A stretch of DNA of 64,000 bases, taken from positions 5,394,001 through 5,458,000 of the forward strand of contig NZ_CP102509.1 in NCBI RefSeq assembly GCF_024611995.1. Reading direction: 5' to 3'. Within the stretch, counting starts at the first letter, position 1, and the number at the start of each line of letters is the position of its first letter. The notes beneath the pieces were generated by a model. The model had not been told where the DNA came from. It worked only from the letters and a program-made list of their open reading frames with translations, and did no database searches. Positions 62,055-64,000 of the stretch are shown here, piece after piece. Origin of the DNA: Streptomyces sp. NBC_00162. GTDB lineage: Bacteria; Actinomycetota; Actinomycetes; Streptomycetales; Streptomycetaceae. Both the position numbers and the translations under genes were made by a program.

Positions 62055-64000
62055 TCAACCCTTGTCGATCTCAGTGACGTCGATGATCGCACTGGGCTTG
62101 GAAGAGATCGTCGTGAATTGGACGACCTGTCCGTTGGCGCTGTGGGCCGATGCCGGTGCCACGAAGGTGAACGCCATGACGATTTTGTCCGAATCGATGC
62201 GTCGATCCGCGCCGATGGAGCCCTGATGAGCCGTCTCGATGACCGGGTACACGACGATCGCGCCGCGGCGTTCGGAGACGAGAGCCTCCGTGGCCCCGTC
62301 CCCCGAGTTCTCCAGGGCTCCCGCGATCCGGTGTGCCACCCCGCGGTGCTTCTTGTCGCTGATCGCTCCGAACAGGGGTCCCCGGTCCGCGCGGCGGTCA
62401 CGGGAGAACCACGAGTACGACCGACCTGCCGAGCCGAGGGTGACGGTCTTGGCTTCCGTGCCCGAGGCGTGCTGCGGAGCCAGTACGACCCAGTCGTCCA
62501 CCTTGCCGGATTCGGTGATCTCCGAGATGTACCGAAGGTGTGGAGGGAACTGCTCGGGAACCTCCCAGCGCAGACTGCGGAGCGTGTCCAGGATCGCGGC
62601 GGCGGAGAAGATTCCACTCAGGGCGCGGAAGCGGTGTACGAGGCCCTTCTCCGGGAAGTGGTATGCGTAGGTATTCGCCTGTGATCCGAGGGATTCGAGG
62701 TAGGGAAGCCACAGCTCGGTATTACGCCGGAGGCTTTCGCCCTTCTGTGGATAGGCGGTGGGCTCCTCCCAGCGTCCGGCGGACCGCACAAGCTCCAGTC
62801 TGGCGTTGTACATCTTGTTCGGGCTGGTCGGCTTCAACCACGGTAGGTGTTGGGAAACCAGGGGAGGGATCTGGGCGGGTGTGATCTGCGGCCGGCCATC
62901 CACCATCACGGAATATCGGTGCAGCTCCGAACGGAACGCCTCCTCGTCGAGGCAGATCGCCTGGAAGGCGTCGTACAGGTCCACCTCGGTCCGCCCCATC
63001 GTCTCCTTGCGTCCGAGGTAGAGACGCACCAGATCCCGATATCCCCTGCGGAATCCGAACCAGCGTCCCATCTGCATCAGCGTGGAGGCGTTTCCGGCCC
63101 GGCGGCGGAAGAACGACACGGTCAGCCCCTCGACCGTGAATCCGCGTGCCAGCTTCTGGCCCCCGATGAGGATCTTCCAGATCGGACGCTTGTCGAAGTC
63201 GGCCTCGCCCGTCTCCAGGTCCTTGTCGCCATTCACGACGATGATGGGTTGGCCGTCACCGCCGATCCGTACGCTCGCCGGCCCGACGTAGCGCATCAAC
63301 TCGCCGTAGGAAGCGGGTACCGCCTGCCCGTCGGCACGGACCTCCGACACCGGGGCGACATCCGTCTCGAAGAGTTTCCGCAACCGCTCGTGACCGCGGG
63401 GGCCGGTGTAGCCCGCGTTGTGCCACAGATTCAGGACCCGATCGTGTAGATCACGGTGGACTCCGGTGCGCACCGACTCGTGGATGAGCATCGTGTGGTG
63501 CTCGAAGTAGCCGTCACCGAGCCCGCCGGCCTCCTCCCGGTACAGCTTCATGGCGGCCGTCAGCACGAACATGTCCATGGCCTGCTGCAGGCAGGTGTCG
63601 TCCTCCGCGTCGTCGACGATGTCTCGGACGTGCGCCTTCTCGTTGGAGTTGGCGACGGTGCGCTCGTGCTCTTCCACCTCGCTGTCGAGATCGTGGAAGT
63701 CGCGAGCCCCCATGTATCCATCGGGCCGGGGCAGGGAGATGAGGAAGTCCTTGGGGAAGATGTCCTCGGTGTCGCTCGGGTCCACGAAGACGTTCGCGAA
63801 GGGCGTCGCCGTGTAGCCCACGTACTGCGCACGGGGCAGCATGTTCAGCAGCTTCGAGATCTGCTCGTTGATCGCGCTGCGCTGGACGTCCGGCTTCGCG
63901 GTGTTGACCGAGGCCTCGTCCGACTCGTCGTCGATGATCAGGACGGGGATCTCGGCCAGCGGGGTTTTGATCTTTCCCAGGTCCTTGACGAGCTTGGCCA
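62055..64000 (-). CDS. Z1-domain SF2 ATPase (C-terminal part, runs off the window)
   Basis: At least 648 residues are visible; the start lies beyond the window edge. Walker B-type LIIDDESDEAS (about 63908-63937), a motif III-like GYTATPFAN, and GGQKLARGFTVEGLTVSFFRRRAGNASTLMQMGRWFGFRRGYRDLVRLYL are the hallmark of the Z1 family, an SF2 helicase-like group in restriction loci. The last ~300 residues form the Z1-specific region. It is probably the motor that cooperates with the GHKL ATPase encoded on the other strand. The in-frame ATG at 63842 is internal. Confidence 0.92.
   Translation of the reverse strand, partial: AKLVKDLGKIKTPLAEIPVLIIDDESDEASVNTAKPDVQRSAINEQISKLLNMLPRAQYVGYTATPFANVFVDPSDTEDIFPKDFLISLPRPDGYMGARDFHDLDSEVEEHERTVANSNEKAHVRDIVDDAEDDTCLQQAMDMFVLTAAMKLYREEAGGLGDGYFEHHTMLIHESVRTGVHRDLHDRVLNLWHNAGYTGPRGHERLRKLFETDVAPVSEVRADGQAVPASYGELMRYVGPASVRIGGDGQPIIVVNGDKDLETGEADFDKRPIWKILIGGQKLARGFTVEGLTVSFFRRRAGNASTLMQMGRWFGFRRGYRDLVRLYLGRKETMGRTEVDLYDAFQAICLDEEAFRSELHRYSVMVDGRPQITPAQIPPLVSQHLPWLKPTSPNKMYNARLELVRSAGRWEEPTAYPQKGESLRRNTELWLPYLESLGSQANTYAYHFPEKGLVHRFRALSGIFSAAAILDTLRSLRWEVPEQFPPHLRYISEITESGKVDDWVVLAPQHASGTEAKTVTLGSAGRSYSWFSRDRRADRGPLFGAISDKKHRGVAHRIAGALENSGDGATEALVSERRGAIVVYPVIETAHQGSIGADRRIDSDKIVMAFTFVAPASAHSANGQVVQFTTISSKPSAIIDVTEIDKG

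Overview
The window is high-GC actinobacterial chromosome, almost certainly Streptomyces or a close relative. The evidence is an SsgA-like sporulation protein, GlcNAc PTS genes with DasR-type (dre) operators, an immune-inhibitor-A protease, DUF2510/RDD and DUF3618 proteins, many GTG starts, GTGA/ATGA start-stop overlaps, and a TTA codon in one accessory gene. No rRNA, CRISPR array, replication origin or intact insertion sequence was seen.

Layout. 1-7.5 kb: the tail of a xanthine-dehydrogenase-type molybdenum subunit, then a six-gene locus around a mycosin (type VII secretion protease) with WXG-like helical proteins and a lipoprotein, but no EccC motor. 7.6-12.9 kb: a tRNA-Cys, an MFS pump, a Doc-type toxin-antitoxin pair with a palindromic operator, an SF2 helicase and an IclR regulator. 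13-17.8 kb: a Lon-like S16 protease, an ArsR/small protein/MFS operon, and an Lrp regulator divergent from 4-hydroxyphenylpyruvate dioxygenase. 17.9-27.3 kb: a TPR protein, a glycolate-oxidase-like flavoprotein, an SsgA-like protein, two RDD proteins and a secreted M6 protease, followed by a 190-bp MITE-like element. 27.5-34.4 kb: nicotinamidase and nicotinate phosphoribosyltransferase, clpS-DUF2017, an amino-acid permease, and mec - Cys-containing leader peptide - cysO - cysM (protein-thiocarboxylate cysteine synthesis).

34.5-42 kb continues a gene order also known from Mycobacterium tuberculosis (mec-cysO-cysM ... MBL phosphodiesterase-rph-rdgB). Here it is interrupted by two GlcNAc-type EIIC permeases and an EIIB with four dre operators. 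A tRNA with anticodon UAG but no long variable arm follows, then a tandem pair of HNH endonuclease genes, one of them decayed. 43-53 kb: bcp, DUF3618, a GroES-like protein, a guanidine-III-type riboswitch ahead of an SMR (Gdx/SugE) exporter, a class A PBP with a GGQTQ repeat tail, a three-gene ABC-2 exporter, and DUF1707 and DUF445 proteins.

53.9-64 kb is the most unusual part, a restriction/defence island. It holds a DUF559/AbiEi-like protein with a TTA codon, a Vsr endonuclease, an XRE-HTH fused to a MutL/MORC-like GHKL ATPase, two uncharacterised proteins coupled by GTGA overlaps, and, convergent with these, two C5-cytosine methyltransferases and a Z1-domain SF2 ATPase that runs off the window. 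One methyltransferase has Arg where the catalytic Cys should be. The set matches the MutL/MORC-Z1-Dcm-Vsr type of predicted restriction system. A 9-bp inverted repeat overlapping the promoter in front of the HTH-ATPase suggests self-regulation.

At several genes a -10-like hexamer (xAnnnT) ends 6 bp before the start codon, suggesting leaderless transcription.
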